Positions 51,893 through 60,319 of a stretch of DNA of 64,000 nt are shown piece after piece. The notes under the pieces are model-generated. The model had not been told where the DNA came from. It saw only the letters and a list, made by a program, of their open reading frames with translations, and ran no database searches. The position numbers and the translations under genes are program-made. The stretch's first letter is position 1. Every line of letters begins with the position of its first letter. The DNA is from Devosia sp. SD17-2 (GTDB taxonomy: Bacteria; Pseudomonadota; Alphaproteobacteria; Rhizobiales; Devosiaceae): contig NZ_CP104002.1 in the NCBI RefSeq assembly GCF_029201565.1, positions 2,559,001 to 2,623,000 on the forward strand, read 5' to 3'.

Positions 51893-53140
51893 CTATTGAG
51901 TCGTTGTGGCAGGCCTGGACACGGCTGTCTTCGCCCTTAGAGCGACCGTGTAGTTCAGCAGCGTGGCCAGGCCCAGAAGAACCAGAATGCCGGCGCCAAG
52001 GATCAGTCCGTCAAACAGCGGGTCGGGCTGACGTGGTGTCTTTACAACCTGCAGGAAAATGCTGATCACGGTGCCGGTCGCGAACACAGCTAGCCCCTGT
52101 CGGCCCATGGCGCGGAGCGGAGCGGCAAAGCGCGACTGGGCCAGGGTCAGCATCGCCGGCATATGCCCCAGGACATAAAACAGCGCCAGCGCGTGCAGCA
52201 GGCGCGGCAGCGCAACATAGGTCTTGTCAAACCAGGTGATATAGAAAGGCGCTCCCGCTTTGGAAATCATGCCGAGAACCGCCCTGCCCGCAGTCCCCAG
52301 TTCCGGGATTTTCATCCACAAAAGGACAAAGACCAGAAACGCCGCAGCCAGGGCATAAAGCGCCCCGTTGTAGGGGATGAATGTCTGGCCGCGCTTCATC
52401 GCCATTCCCGACAGCAGCCCGATAACAAAGAGCAATTGCCAGGAAAACGGGTTGAAGAACCATCCGCCAGAATTGGGAAAATTCGGAAGGTTAATCCGAA
52501 ACTGGCCTGCCAGAACCCAAAGCGCGACCGACAGGCCGAGCATCAGCCAGGGGCGCCGCAATCCGATCAGGAAGGCAATTGGCGCGGCGAGCAGCAGAAC
52601 CGCGTAGAGCGGCAGGATATTGAGATAGCCAAGCTGATGGGTCAGCAGCGGGATGCCGATCAGTGCCTGCAGCGGCTGGGTGATGACTGGCTCGACATTG
52701 TTCTTGAGCAGGACCACCGGCATGGCAAACCACAGCGCCGCCCCGGCAAAAATGGCGAGGCAAAGCATGGTCACGGCGATGTGGACGAAATAGAGGTAGC
52801 GAGCCCGGGCCCAGACCCTCGCAATGGCCGACCAAAGGTTTTTCCCGTCCAGGAAGGCGCTGGAATAGGCCAGCCCTGCCGCAAGACCGGACATGAATAC
52901 AAAGGCTTCCGCCGAGTCCGAAAACCCGAAATTGCGGTTTGTATAGGTCTCGTAGATGGTGCCCGGAACATGATTGATGAAGATCATGATCAGCGCCAGG
53001 CCCCGAAACATGTCGAGGCGGGGATCACGACCCGCGGCAACAGTCCCGTCCCTGCTGGCGCGGGATGGCACGAGGGCGTTCCGCAGACCTTGCCAGCCCG
53101 GCAGCTCCGTTGAACGCGGCGCGATCTCAGGCAATGACAT
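51893..53140 (-). CDS. opgC: OpgC-family membrane acyltransferase
   Basis: Inner-membrane protein of 415 residues with about ten membrane helices. It is related to OpgC, which succinylates osmoregulated periplasmic glucans. R-L-D-M-F-R-G-L-A-L-I-M-I-F-I-N-H is the family opening, followed by G-F-S-D-S-A-E-A-F-V-F-M-S-G. It overlaps the end of opgH by 14 bases. The N-terminal 40 residues before the first helix are polar and poorly conserved-looking. Confidence 0.88.
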   Translation of the reverse strand: MSLPEIAPRSTELPGWQGLRNALVPSRASRDGTVAAGRDPRLDMFRGLALIMIFINHVPGTIYETYTNRNFGFSDSAEAFVFMSGLAAGLAYSSAFLDGKNLWSAIARVWARARYLYFVHIAVTMLCLAIFAGAALWFAMPVVLLKNNVEPVITQPLQALIGIPLLTHQLGYLNILPLYAVLLLAAPIAFLIGLRRPWLMLGLSVALWVLAGQFRINLPNFPNSGGWFFNPFSWQLLFVIGLLSGMAMKRGQTFIPYNGALYALAAAFLVFVLLWMKIPELGTAGRAVLGMISKAGAPFYITWFDKTYVALPRLLHALALFYVLGHMPAMLTLAQSRFAAPLRAMGRQGLAVFATGTVISIFLQVVKTPRQPDPLFDGLILGAGILVLLGLATLLNYTVALRAKTAVSRPATTTQ

Positions 53141-54893
53141 GGTCAGTTGACCTCACCATAACCGGCGCGGGGCGGCCGTCGACCGGCAGATGTGCCCCGC
53201 CCCAGGCGGCGAAAATGGCGCGCTGCTCGCGGATCACCGGCGAGGGCGATGCCTCCATCTCGGTCAGGAACAGTTTGGCACCAGCCTTGCGGCGGGGCAT
53301 CGAGGTCGCCCAGATGAGCAGCGGTGCGGCCAATGCGGGGACGGTTGCCGGAGCCAACCACAGGGCAGTGCCCGGAGCGGCGATCACTGTTGCGCCGAGG
53401 GCGAGAGCGGCGAGAGCCACCATCCACCAGCTGGCGCGGAGGGCTGCGCCGAGCGGCACGAGAGTTTGCCCGCGCTGCGTCGCCGGCCAGCCCCCATCGA
53501 GCCGCAACAGGACCTGCGCCACCGAACGGCTCTGCATCAGCAGCATCGTCGGGGCCAGCAGCGTGGAGAGAAAGATCTCGCCCATCACTGAGCCGAGGGC
53601 GACAAGTGTCCCGCCAAAGCGACGGTTCTCGCCATCGATCGCGCCGCGCGCCAGGATCATCAGCTTGGGCACGATGAGGATGGACGCCACAGCCAGGCCC
53701 AGAACCCAGACCGGAATCGGAGAGCGCGCGAAATCAGGCAACATTGCCGGTAGATTGGGCAGTAGAGCCCCGGCAATGCTCGCCACCAGCAACAGCAGCC
53801 AGAGCGGCGAGGCCAGATAAGCCATGATGCCCTGAATGAAGGTAAACCGGCTCCAGGCCTTGAGCCCCGGCGCAAACAGCAGCCGACCGTGCTGCAGATT
53901 TCCCTGACACCATCGCCGGTCGCGCTTGGCATATTCGATGAGATTGTCCGGTGCTTCCTCGTAGGAGCCCTTGAGCCAGGGATCGACCTCAACCTTCCAG
54001 CCGGCGCGGGAGAGAAGCGCGGCTTCGACATAGTCGTGGCTCAGAATATGTCCGCCGAACGGCGGTGTGCCCGACAATTCCGGCAGGCCGCAGCTGGCCG
54101 CGAAGGCGCGCATTCGCACCATGGCGTTGTGCCCCCAATAAGGGCCTTCGCGCCCCTGCATCAGCGAGGCGCCCCGCGCGTAGGTCCGCGACAGATAGGC
54201 GGCTGCAAACTGGATCGAGCGCCCGAAGAGGGTCTGCGCATTGATGATTGTCGGCACCGTCTGCAGCAGGCCGAGCTCCGGGTTCGCCTCCAGTCGGCGC
54301 GCCATGGCGACGATGGTTTCGCCTTCCATCAGGCTGTCCGCATCAAGGATCAGCGCGAAGTCGTAGGCACCGCCGGAGCGGGAAACGAAATCCTCGATAT
54401 TGCCGGCCTTGCGCCCAAGATTCTTATCGCGCCGCCGATAAAAAATCCGGCCTTCGCTCTGGGGTTCGACCAGCAGGCGCTGGAACTCAGACACTTCCCC
54501 GGCAGCAATTTTTGGATCCTGAGTGTCCGACAGCACGGCAAAATGGAAGCTTTCGGCGACTCCCAGCTGAACGAGGCTGCGGTTCATGGCGGCAATGCGC
54601 GCAAAGGTTGCGAGCGGGTCTTCATTGTAGACCGGCACCAAAATGGCGGTGCGCGAGTTCAGCGGGCCATCCTGTTTCGGGCGTGCAGGTCGGGGCACAA
54701 AGACGCCGAGAACAGCAGGCACGCCGCCCCAAACCAGCCAGAAGCCGCTGATGGCCACAAGGGCGCAGCGCAACAGGTCGAGCCAGTTGAGCCCGCCTTC
54801 CCCAGTGAAGCGCAGGAACAGCCACGCCCCGGCCAGGCTAAGGCCGGCGGCCGTGAAGAGAGCGAAGAAACGGAGAAGGATAGTTCGGACCAT
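53127..54893 (-). CDS. opgH: Glucans biosynthesis glucosyltransferase OpgH
   Basis: Inner-membrane GT2-family glucosyltransferase that makes the beta-glucan backbone of osmoregulated periplasmic glucans from UDP-glucose. The 588-residue protein has two N-terminal helices and a catalytic domain with V-Y-N-E-D, D-A-D-S and G-H-N-A-M. The Q-x-x-R-W-type motif is shifted to R-D-R-R-W-C-Q-G-N. C-terminal helices follow. It is shorter than the enterobacterial protein (~850) and lacks the usual N-terminal extension. Part of that extension may be the in-frame small ORF at 54906. Confidence 0.9.
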   Translation of the reverse strand: MVRTILLRFFALFTAAGLSLAGAWLFLRFTGEGGLNWLDLLRCALVAISGFWLVWGGVPAVLGVFVPRPARPKQDGPLNSRTAILVPVYNEDPLATFARIAAMNRSLVQLGVAESFHFAVLSDTQDPKIAAGEVSEFQRLLVEPQSEGRIFYRRRDKNLGRKAGNIEDFVSRSGGAYDFALILDADSLMEGETIVAMARRLEANPELGLLQTVPTIINAQTLFGRSIQFAAAYLSRTYARGASLMQGREGPYWGHNAMVRMRAFAASCGLPELSGTPPFGGHILSHDYVEAALLSRAGWKVEVDPWLKGSYEEAPDNLIEYAKRDRRWCQGNLQHGRLLFAPGLKAWSRFTFIQGIMAYLASPLWLLLLVASIAGALLPNLPAMLPDFARSPIPVWVLGLAVASILIVPKLMILARGAIDGENRRFGGTLVALGSVMGEIFLSTLLAPTMLLMQSRSVAQVLLRLDGGWPATQRGQTLVPLGAALRASWWMVALAALALGATVIAAPGTALWLAPATVPALAAPLLIWATSMPRRKAGAKLFLTEMEASPSPVIREQRAIFAAWGGAHLPVDGRPAPVMVRSTDHVIA

Positions 54894-54905
54894 AAACTAG
54901 GGCGC

Positions 54906-55043
54906 TCAGCGTTCCGAGAATGGCCAGAAGGCTGCCCGGATCGCGCGCATCAGCAACCCGCGTGACTCCAGACGCTGCTTGGGCATGAACATGGGTGCAT
55001 CGGGCAATCCCGCTGCGAGGGGGAGATCTGTGATGTGCTTCAT
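54906..55043 (-). CDS. Small ORF between opgG and opgH (45 residues)
   Basis: Starts with an ATGA overlap on the opgG stop and ends 12 bases before opgH, in the same frame as opgH but separated by a TGA and a TAG. The peptide (M-K-H-I-T-D-L-P-L-A-A-G ... A-F-W-P-F-S-E-R) has the layout of the N-terminal tail of alphaproteobacterial OpgH, with a P-D-A-P-M-F-M-P segment. It is either a separate small protein or a detached OpgH N-terminus. Translational coupling to opgG is strong support that it is translated. Confidence 0.6.
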   Translation of the reverse strand: MKHITDLPLAAGLPDAPMFMPKQRLESRGLLMRAIRAAFWPFSER

Positions 55044-56635
55044 GCTGCGGGCCTCCACTGGTAGAGCCAGGTTTCGGTGAGTTTCTTGCCCATCCCGACG
55101 AGATAGGCTTTGAGCTCAAGCGTGGCGCCGGGATCGGCCTCGACATCGAGCACCAGGCGCCAGACATCATTGGCGTCGATCCGCGACAGCACCGAGCTGC
55201 GCACCACGCCACCGCCAACGGTGGCCAGCACGTCAATCGGGGTGCCGGCCGGCAGAGCGGCGAGGTCGCCGCCCTTGAAGTCGATAACGAACTTGCGAAA
55301 ATTGGCTGCGTTCTCGACACCAGACACACCACCAACGCCGCCGCGCGTCTCGGCCACATAGGCAAGGCTCGGGTTCTGCTCGGGGTTAAGATCACCCCAG
55401 ATCAGCCGGTAGCTATACTCGCGTGCCTCACCGGCGCGGGCAGGTTCCGCCGGGATCCAGAAGGCAACGATATTGTCGTCGGCTTCGAGTTTGGCCGGAA
55501 TTTCGATCAGACGCACCATTCCCTGCCCCCATGCGCCGATCGGCTCGACGCGGAGGGACGGCCGACGTTCATAATGCGCACCCGCGTCCTGGTAGCTCTC
55601 GAAGTCACGGCCGCGCTGATAGAGACCAAATGCGGCAGGATTGGTTTCGGACAGATAGGAATTGCCGAGCCAGGCGCTGTTGTTGAGCGCGCGCCACATG
55701 ACTTCGCCGCTCTCGCGCTCGACCAGCAGGCCATTGCTGTCGTGCACTTGTGGGCGATAATCATCAAAGCCACCGCGATTGGCTTCGGCGTAAAGGAACA
55801 TCGATGTCAGCGGCGCGACACCCAGCTCCTGGACGTCGGTGCGGAAGAAGAGCCGTGCGGTGACTTCCATCACGCTCTCCTGCGCGGCGTCGCTCGCAGG
55901 GGTAATTATGAAGCGATAAGCGCCGGTTACGCTCGGACTTTCAAGCGCTGCATAGATCGTAAGCGGCGCGCCGGCGACCGGTTCCTCGACATAGAGCTCT
56001 GAGAAGCGGGGGAACTCCTCAGGCACATCCACCCAGGAATTGAGAACCAGGCCACGGGCACTGACGCCGTAAATATTGTTCCGGCCAAGGGCGCGGAAAT
56101 AGCTGGCACCGAGGAAGGTCACGAGCTCATCGACCGCATCCGGACGGTTGAGCGGGTAGTTTATGCGTAGGCCGGCCACGCCGGGGAAGCTCGCAGCCTC
56201 CGCCGCTTCGCCGATGGCTGCGTCGTGATAGTTGAAATCAGCGGCGCGGAAATCGACTGCGCGCGCCGTGCCACCCTCAATTTTGAAAATTTTGACCGGC
56301 TCGTTGTAGAGCCAGCCTAGGTGGAACGCCTGGAGGCGATAGCCGGCGGGATCGTCCGCCCATTTGCTGGCGTCGGCGCGATATTCGATCTTCCGGTAGG
56401 CGTCGTAATCGAGGCCCTGAAAGGCGGCGGGGATATCCACGGCCAGCGGCTGGAACGGATTGGCTGCCAGAATTTTCATGCGTTCGCTGAAGCTGTCGAA
56501 GTCGAACGCGACGCTTTCCGCTTCCTTCGCCAGTAGGGGCTTCGTCAGTGACGTTGTCGTCATAAGGAAGAGCGAAGTCCCAAGGCCAGCAAGCACTTGA
56601 CGGCGGTTGAGCTGGTTTTCGTAATGACGCGTCAC
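55040..56635 (-). CDS. opgG: Periplasmic glucan biosynthesis protein OpgG (Tat-exported)
   Basis: Periplasmic MdoG/OpgG-family protein needed for glucan synthesis and branching. About 531 residues if started at the GTG at 56635; the open frame reaches 56764 but the part before is not protein-like. The signal has the twin-arginine form N-R-R-Q-V-L-A-G-L-G. Family segments F-D-F-D-S-F-S-E-R-M, L-F-H-type A-F-H-L-G-W-L-Y and the Q-x-G-R-D-F-E-S-Y-Q-D motif are present. The stop overlaps the small ORF start. The start codon is uncertain because no strong ribosome site is visible. Confidence 0.88.
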   Translation of the reverse strand: MTRHYENQLNRRQVLAGLGTSLFLMTTTSLTKPLLAKEAESVAFDFDSFSERMKILAANPFQPLAVDIPAAFQGLDYDAYRKIEYRADASKWADDPAGYRLQAFHLGWLYNEPVKIFKIEGGTARAVDFRAADFNYHDAAIGEAAEAASFPGVAGLRINYPLNRPDAVDELVTFLGASYFRALGRNNIYGVSARGLVLNSWVDVPEEFPRFSELYVEEPVAGAPLTIYAALESPSVTGAYRFIITPASDAAQESVMEVTARLFFRTDVQELGVAPLTSMFLYAEANRGGFDDYRPQVHDSNGLLVERESGEVMWRALNNSAWLGNSYLSETNPAAFGLYQRGRDFESYQDAGAHYERRPSLRVEPIGAWGQGMVRLIEIPAKLEADDNIVAFWIPAEPARAGEAREYSYRLIWGDLNPEQNPSLAYVAETRGGVGGVSGVENAANFRKFVIDFKGGDLAALPAGTPIDVLATVGGGVVRSSVLSRIDANDVWRLVLDVEADPGATLELKAYLVGMGKKLTETWLYQWRPAA

Positions 56636-57281
56636 AGTGATACTCGTTCCATATCCAACCCTATCTAAGGCAGACGCGAAACGCCGCAGAGGCCGAAAAG
56701 TTGTTGCATGCGTGTCATGCGCTGCGCACATGAGCAAAATTATGGCGGGGCCGGAGCCATCCATATTTTGTCACGCAGAATTCGGCATACTGATGCAGTG
56801 ACGTCACAATGTGGCGCAAAATCAATTCGTTAGCGCAGGTTGTCCCAACGTGGACTTATGAACGAGTGGAGGATTTCTGCTCGGACTGCTGATCGCGGCC
56901 TGCAGTCGTCATCGAGCAAGACGAGCAGCATAGGCAAAAGCATGACTAGCTGGCACGGCACCACTACTGCTGAAGCCCCCGCCAGTGTTCCCAGCGAGGA
57001 ACGCGCCACCCGCAGACATCTCGGGCGGCATTCGGACGCCCCAGCCGATACTGGCCACGCAGTCGTGCGATCCACCCGAATCGCGGGTGCGTTGAGCGAG
57101 GCGACCGATCCCCTGGGCCACCGCTCCATCGATACCGGGCTTCGCAATTTCTCCCGGTGCATCCAGCAGCAGGAACAGAACACGGTGTTGCGCGACCGCC
57201 TCCGGTGCACTGAACATAAAAAGGGCCGGCCCGGAATGAACCGGGCCAGCCCTTCTTGGGATTGGAAACTGTGCAGGGGTC
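56636..57281. other. Intergenic region upstream of opgG
   Basis: About 645 bases without a convincing gene. Open frames on both strands (for example about 56840-57379 plus and 56909-57217 minus) have no family features, ribosome site or codon pattern. The part nearest opgG must hold its promoter. The right end holds the terminator of the Gfo/Idh gene. Confidence 0.55.
57221..57254 (-). terminator. Rho-independent terminator of the Gfo/Idh-ABC operon
   Basis: A 14-base stem with one mismatch (AAGGGCCGGCCCGG / CCGGGCCAGCCCTT, loop AATGAA) is followed on the minus strand by TTTATG. It lies 27 bases after the Gfo/Idh stop. Confidence 0.78.
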
Positions 57282-58343
57282 TTAAAGATCGACCCAGGCG
57301 CGGGTTTCGGTCGACGTCCGGACTGCGTCGAGGACGCGCTGGTTCTTCACGCCGTCGACGAAGGATGCACCCTGCTTGAGCGCGCGGCCTTCGGTGATGG
57401 CGGCGGAGAATTCACGCAGCGCACCGACGACCGACACGTTCCAGATGCCCTTGTTGAGGCCTTCGAGGCTCGCGTTCGGATCGTCCTGGGTGATTTCCTC
57501 GAAACCCTGGCCGGCCTTGGCGTAGAAGAGTTTCTCGTCTTCATTGGCCAGGGTGATTGTGCCCTTCGAGCCGAAAACCTGAGTGAGGTTGCCGATATTG
57601 TTGGCTGCGACACCGCTCATGAAGATCTGCGCACGCGCTTCGTTCTGCATGCGCAGGGTCATATAGGCGACGTCATCGGCCGTTGCGGTCCAGGCGTCAC
57701 CGGTCGCCTTGTCGATGCGGTTGGGGATCACGGTCAGGGCTTCGCCCATCACTGAGTGCACCTCACCCAACCACCAGCGCACCATGTCGACCTGATGGCT
57801 GCCATTGGCGCCCAGGCGCCCGCCGCCATGTTCGATCAGGCTCCACCAGTCGCCCTTCGGACGCGCAGCAGGATCGGCCCAGCTAGCGCCGATATTGGCG
57901 ATATTGACGTGGCGGATTTCACCGAGATCGCCATTGGCGATCATCTCGGCAACGCGCATGCGATTGGGGTTGAATCGCAGCTCGTGGTCGATCATGTGCA
58001 CGCGCCCGAGAGCGGTTGCCTTGTCGAGCATGGCCTGGGCTTCGCCCGCGTTCATGGCCATCGGCTTTTCACACACGACGTGGGCGCCCGCTTCGAGGGC
58101 GGCGAGCGTCATCTCGGCGTGGGTATCGGTCGGCGTCGCGATCAGGACGGCGTCCGGCTTGTGCTTGGCGAGCATTTCCCGCCAGTCCGAATAGGCGTCG
58201 GCAATGCCAAAGGCATCTGCGGCCGAACGTGCACTTTCCAGGCGACCCGAAGCAACGGCCACCACTTCTGCGCCAGGTACATGGCGCAGAGCGGGGAGAT
58301 AGGCAGCGCGGGCAAAGCTTGCGCCGATAACAGCGAATTTCAT
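57282..58343 (-). CDS. Gfo/Idh/MocA-family oxidoreductase
   Basis: A 353-residue oxidoreductase of the Gfo/Idh/MocA fold. The Rossmann turn is atypical, G-A-S-F-A-R, rather than the usual G-x-G-x-x-G. E-K-P-M-A-M and A-N-G-S-H-Q-V-D-M (substrate site) are conserved. It is last in the peptide-type ABC operon, suggesting the imported compound is a sugar derivative oxidised here. Confidence 0.85.
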   Translation of the reverse strand: MKFAVIGASFARAAYLPALRHVPGAEVVAVASGRLESARSAADAFGIADAYSDWREMLAKHKPDAVLIATPTDTHAEMTLAALEAGAHVVCEKPMAMNAGEAQAMLDKATALGRVHMIDHELRFNPNRMRVAEMIANGDLGEIRHVNIANIGASWADPAARPKGDWWSLIEHGGGRLGANGSHQVDMVRWWLGEVHSVMGEALTVIPNRIDKATGDAWTATADDVAYMTLRMQNEARAQIFMSGVAANNIGNLTQVFGSKGTITLANEDEKLFYAKAGQGFEEITQDDPNASLEGLNKGIWNVSVVGALREFSAAITEGRALKQGASFVDGVKNQRVLDAVRTSTETRAWVDL

Positions 58344-58358
58344 CGTAATTACCTATAG

Positions 58359-59279
58359 TTAGCCGTTGGACTTGAGGCGCGGATCGAGGAAGTCGCGCAG
58401 CCAGTCGCCAAGAATGTTGAAGCTCAGCACCGTCATTACGATGGCGATGCCCGGAAAGAAGGCAAGCCACCACTTGTTCGCCAGCAGCTGATCGCGGCTA
58501 TCGGCGAGCATGGCGCCCCAGGTCGGCACGTTGGGCGGAACGCCCAGGCCGAGGAAGGAGAGCGAGGCTTCCGAAAGGATCACCGAGGCCACGTTGAAGG
58601 AGGCGATAACGGTGAGCGGTGCCACGATGTTGGGCAGGATGGTGCGGAAGATGACGAAGAAAGTCCGATCGCCGAGCGCGCGTGCGGCTTCGACATATTC
58701 CTTCTCACGCAACGACAGGGTCTGGGCCCGGACGATACGCGCATAGGTCACCCACTGCCCGATGCCGAGCACGATGATGATGTTGACCACGCCCGGCCCC
58801 AGGATCACCAGGAACATGATGGCGAGGAGGATGAACGGGAACGCCAGCTGGATATCGCCCAGACGCATGATGATGTCATCGACGATGCCACCAAAATAGC
58901 CGGCACAGAGACCAGCCATGACTCCGATCGTGCCACCGACCAGAATGGCGCAGATGCCGACGAGCAGCGAAATCCGCGCGCCATAGATCAGACGCGAGAG
59001 AATGTCGCGTCCGAGGCCGTCGGTGCCGAGCCAGAACATGCCGCGGCTGCCTTCGGTCATCGGATCGGCGAGACGCCGCATGATGTCCTGGCGGTTCGGA
59101 TCAAGTGGGGAGATCCACGGCCCGAAGATCGCGCAGATCGCCACGACCCCGAGAATGCACAACGCCACCAGCGGCCATTTGGCCGCCACCAGCGAGCGCC
59201 ATGCCCGACGCATGGCCTTGCGGCGCTGCGATACGGGCTTTGGCGCGGTCGTTGTCGAGGGAGCGGTTTCAGTGGTCAT
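58359..59279 (-). CDS. Peptide/oligosaccharide-type ABC permease (DppC/OppC-like)
   Basis: Inner-membrane permease of 306 residues. It has a cytoplasmic N-terminus with R-R-K-A, one helix at about 30-50 and the family G-T-D-x-L-G-R-D-I-L-S-R motif. Five further helices follow, with the docking loop E-A-A-R-A-L-G-D. The 11-base gap to the DppB-like gene and same strand indicate one operon. No ATPase gene (DppD/F type) is in this window. Confidence 0.88.
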   Translation of the reverse strand: MTTETAPSTTTAPKPVSQRRKAMRRAWRSLVAAKWPLVALCILGVVAICAIFGPWISPLDPNRQDIMRRLADPMTEGSRGMFWLGTDGLGRDILSRLIYGARISLLVGICAILVGGTIGVMAGLCAGYFGGIVDDIIMRLGDIQLAFPFILLAIMFLVILGPGVVNIIIVLGIGQWVTYARIVRAQTLSLREKEYVEAARALGDRTFFVIFRTILPNIVAPLTVIASFNVASVILSEASLSFLGLGVPPNVPTWGAMLADSRDQLLANKWWLAFFPGIAIVMTVLSFNILGDWLRDFLDPRLKSNG

Positions 59280-59289
59280 AGGGGCGCTC

Positions 59290-60261
59290 CTAGAGTTTCA
59301 CGCGGGGATCGATCTTGGCGTAAACCAGATCGACGATGAGATTGAGGGAGATGAAGACGATGGCCAGCACAACCACGGCAGCCTGCACCACGGGGATGTC
59401 ACGCTGATTGATCGCGTTGAAGATCAGACGACCGATGCCGGGCCAGGAGAACACCATTTCCACCACCACGACGCCGCCGATCAGGAAGCCGAATTCGAGA
59501 CCGACCATGGTCACGACAGGAAGCCAGGCGTTTCGCAGGGCGTGGCGCACAACAACGGCGTATTCGCTGATGCCCTTGGCGCGCGCAGTACGGACAAAGT
59601 CCTGGCTGAGCACTTCGAGCATGGACGAACGCACGAGGCGGGCGTTTCGCGAGATCGAGTAAAACGCCACGGCGAAGCCAGGCATGATCAGATAGTAGAG
59701 CGCCTGCGGCAGTTGGCTGAATGCCTGGGTGATGTTGCCCTGCACCAGCGGCATGATGAACGGAACATGCCCTGAAATTGGCAGGATGCGCAGCTGCAGC
59801 CCGAAGAACATGATCATCATGATACCGAGCCAGAAACTCGGGATCGACTGTCCGGCCATGGCCACGGTCATGATCGAGCCGTCGACGGGGCTGCCACGGT
59901 TGAGTGCTGCGGCTACGCCGAGCGGGATGGCGACGAAGATCGCCAGGACCATGGCGAAGATGGTGAGCTCGAGGGTCGCCGGAAGGGCTTCCATCACAGC
60001 TTCGATGGCAGGGCGCTTGTAGGACAGCGAATTGCCGAAATCACCCTGGATCAGATTGCCCAGGAACGAGAGATATTGCTCGTGCAGAGGTCTGTCAAAG
60101 CCCAGCGCCTGTCGGGTGCGGGCGATTTCCTCAAGGGTGGCACGCTCGCTGACATAGAGATAAGTGGGGTCGCCGCTCATCTGCAAAGCGAGAAATGTGA
60201 TCAGCGTCACGCCGATGATGACGATGAGGCTCTGGAGCAGGCGACGAACGATAAAGGTCAT
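59290..60261 (-). CDS. Peptide/oligosaccharide-type ABC permease (DppB/OppB-like)
   Basis: Permease of 323 residues starting M-T-F-I-V-R-R-L-L-Q-S, with six helices. The region G-F-D-R-P-L-H-E-Q-Y precedes the second membrane pair. The docking loop is R-T-A-R-A-K-G-I-S. The hairpin at 60288-60311 separates it from the binding-protein gene upstream. Confidence 0.88.
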   Translation of the reverse strand: MTFIVRRLLQSLIVIIGVTLITFLALQMSGDPTYLYVSERATLEEIARTRQALGFDRPLHEQYLSFLGNLIQGDFGNSLSYKRPAIEAVMEALPATLELTIFAMVLAIFVAIPLGVAAALNRGSPVDGSIMTVAMAGQSIPSFWLGIMMIMFFGLQLRILPISGHVPFIMPLVQGNITQAFSQLPQALYYLIMPGFAVAFYSISRNARLVRSSMLEVLSQDFVRTARAKGISEYAVVVRHALRNAWLPVVTMVGLEFGFLIGGVVVVEMVFSWPGIGRLIFNAINQRDIPVVQAAVVVLAIVFISLNLIVDLVYAKIDPRVKL

Positions 60262-60287
60262 ACGATGCGGCCTTCATTGTGGGATGT

Positions 60288-60311
60288 GCGCGCGGCACGA
60301 GCGCCGCGCGC
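60288..60311 (-). other. Intercistronic hairpin between binding protein and permease
   Basis: A nine-base perfect GC-rich stem (GCGCGCGGC / GCCGCGCGC, six-base loop) in the 58-base spacer. There is no U-tract. Such hairpins protect the upstream binding-protein mRNA and lower permease expression. Confidence 0.55.
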
Positions 60312-60319
60312 GGATTGAT

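Noticed and set aside
56840..57379. Open frames in the opgG upstream region on both strands
   Set aside because: No family features, no ribosome sites and overlap with the terminator of the Gfo/Idh gene; the coding pattern is not convincing.
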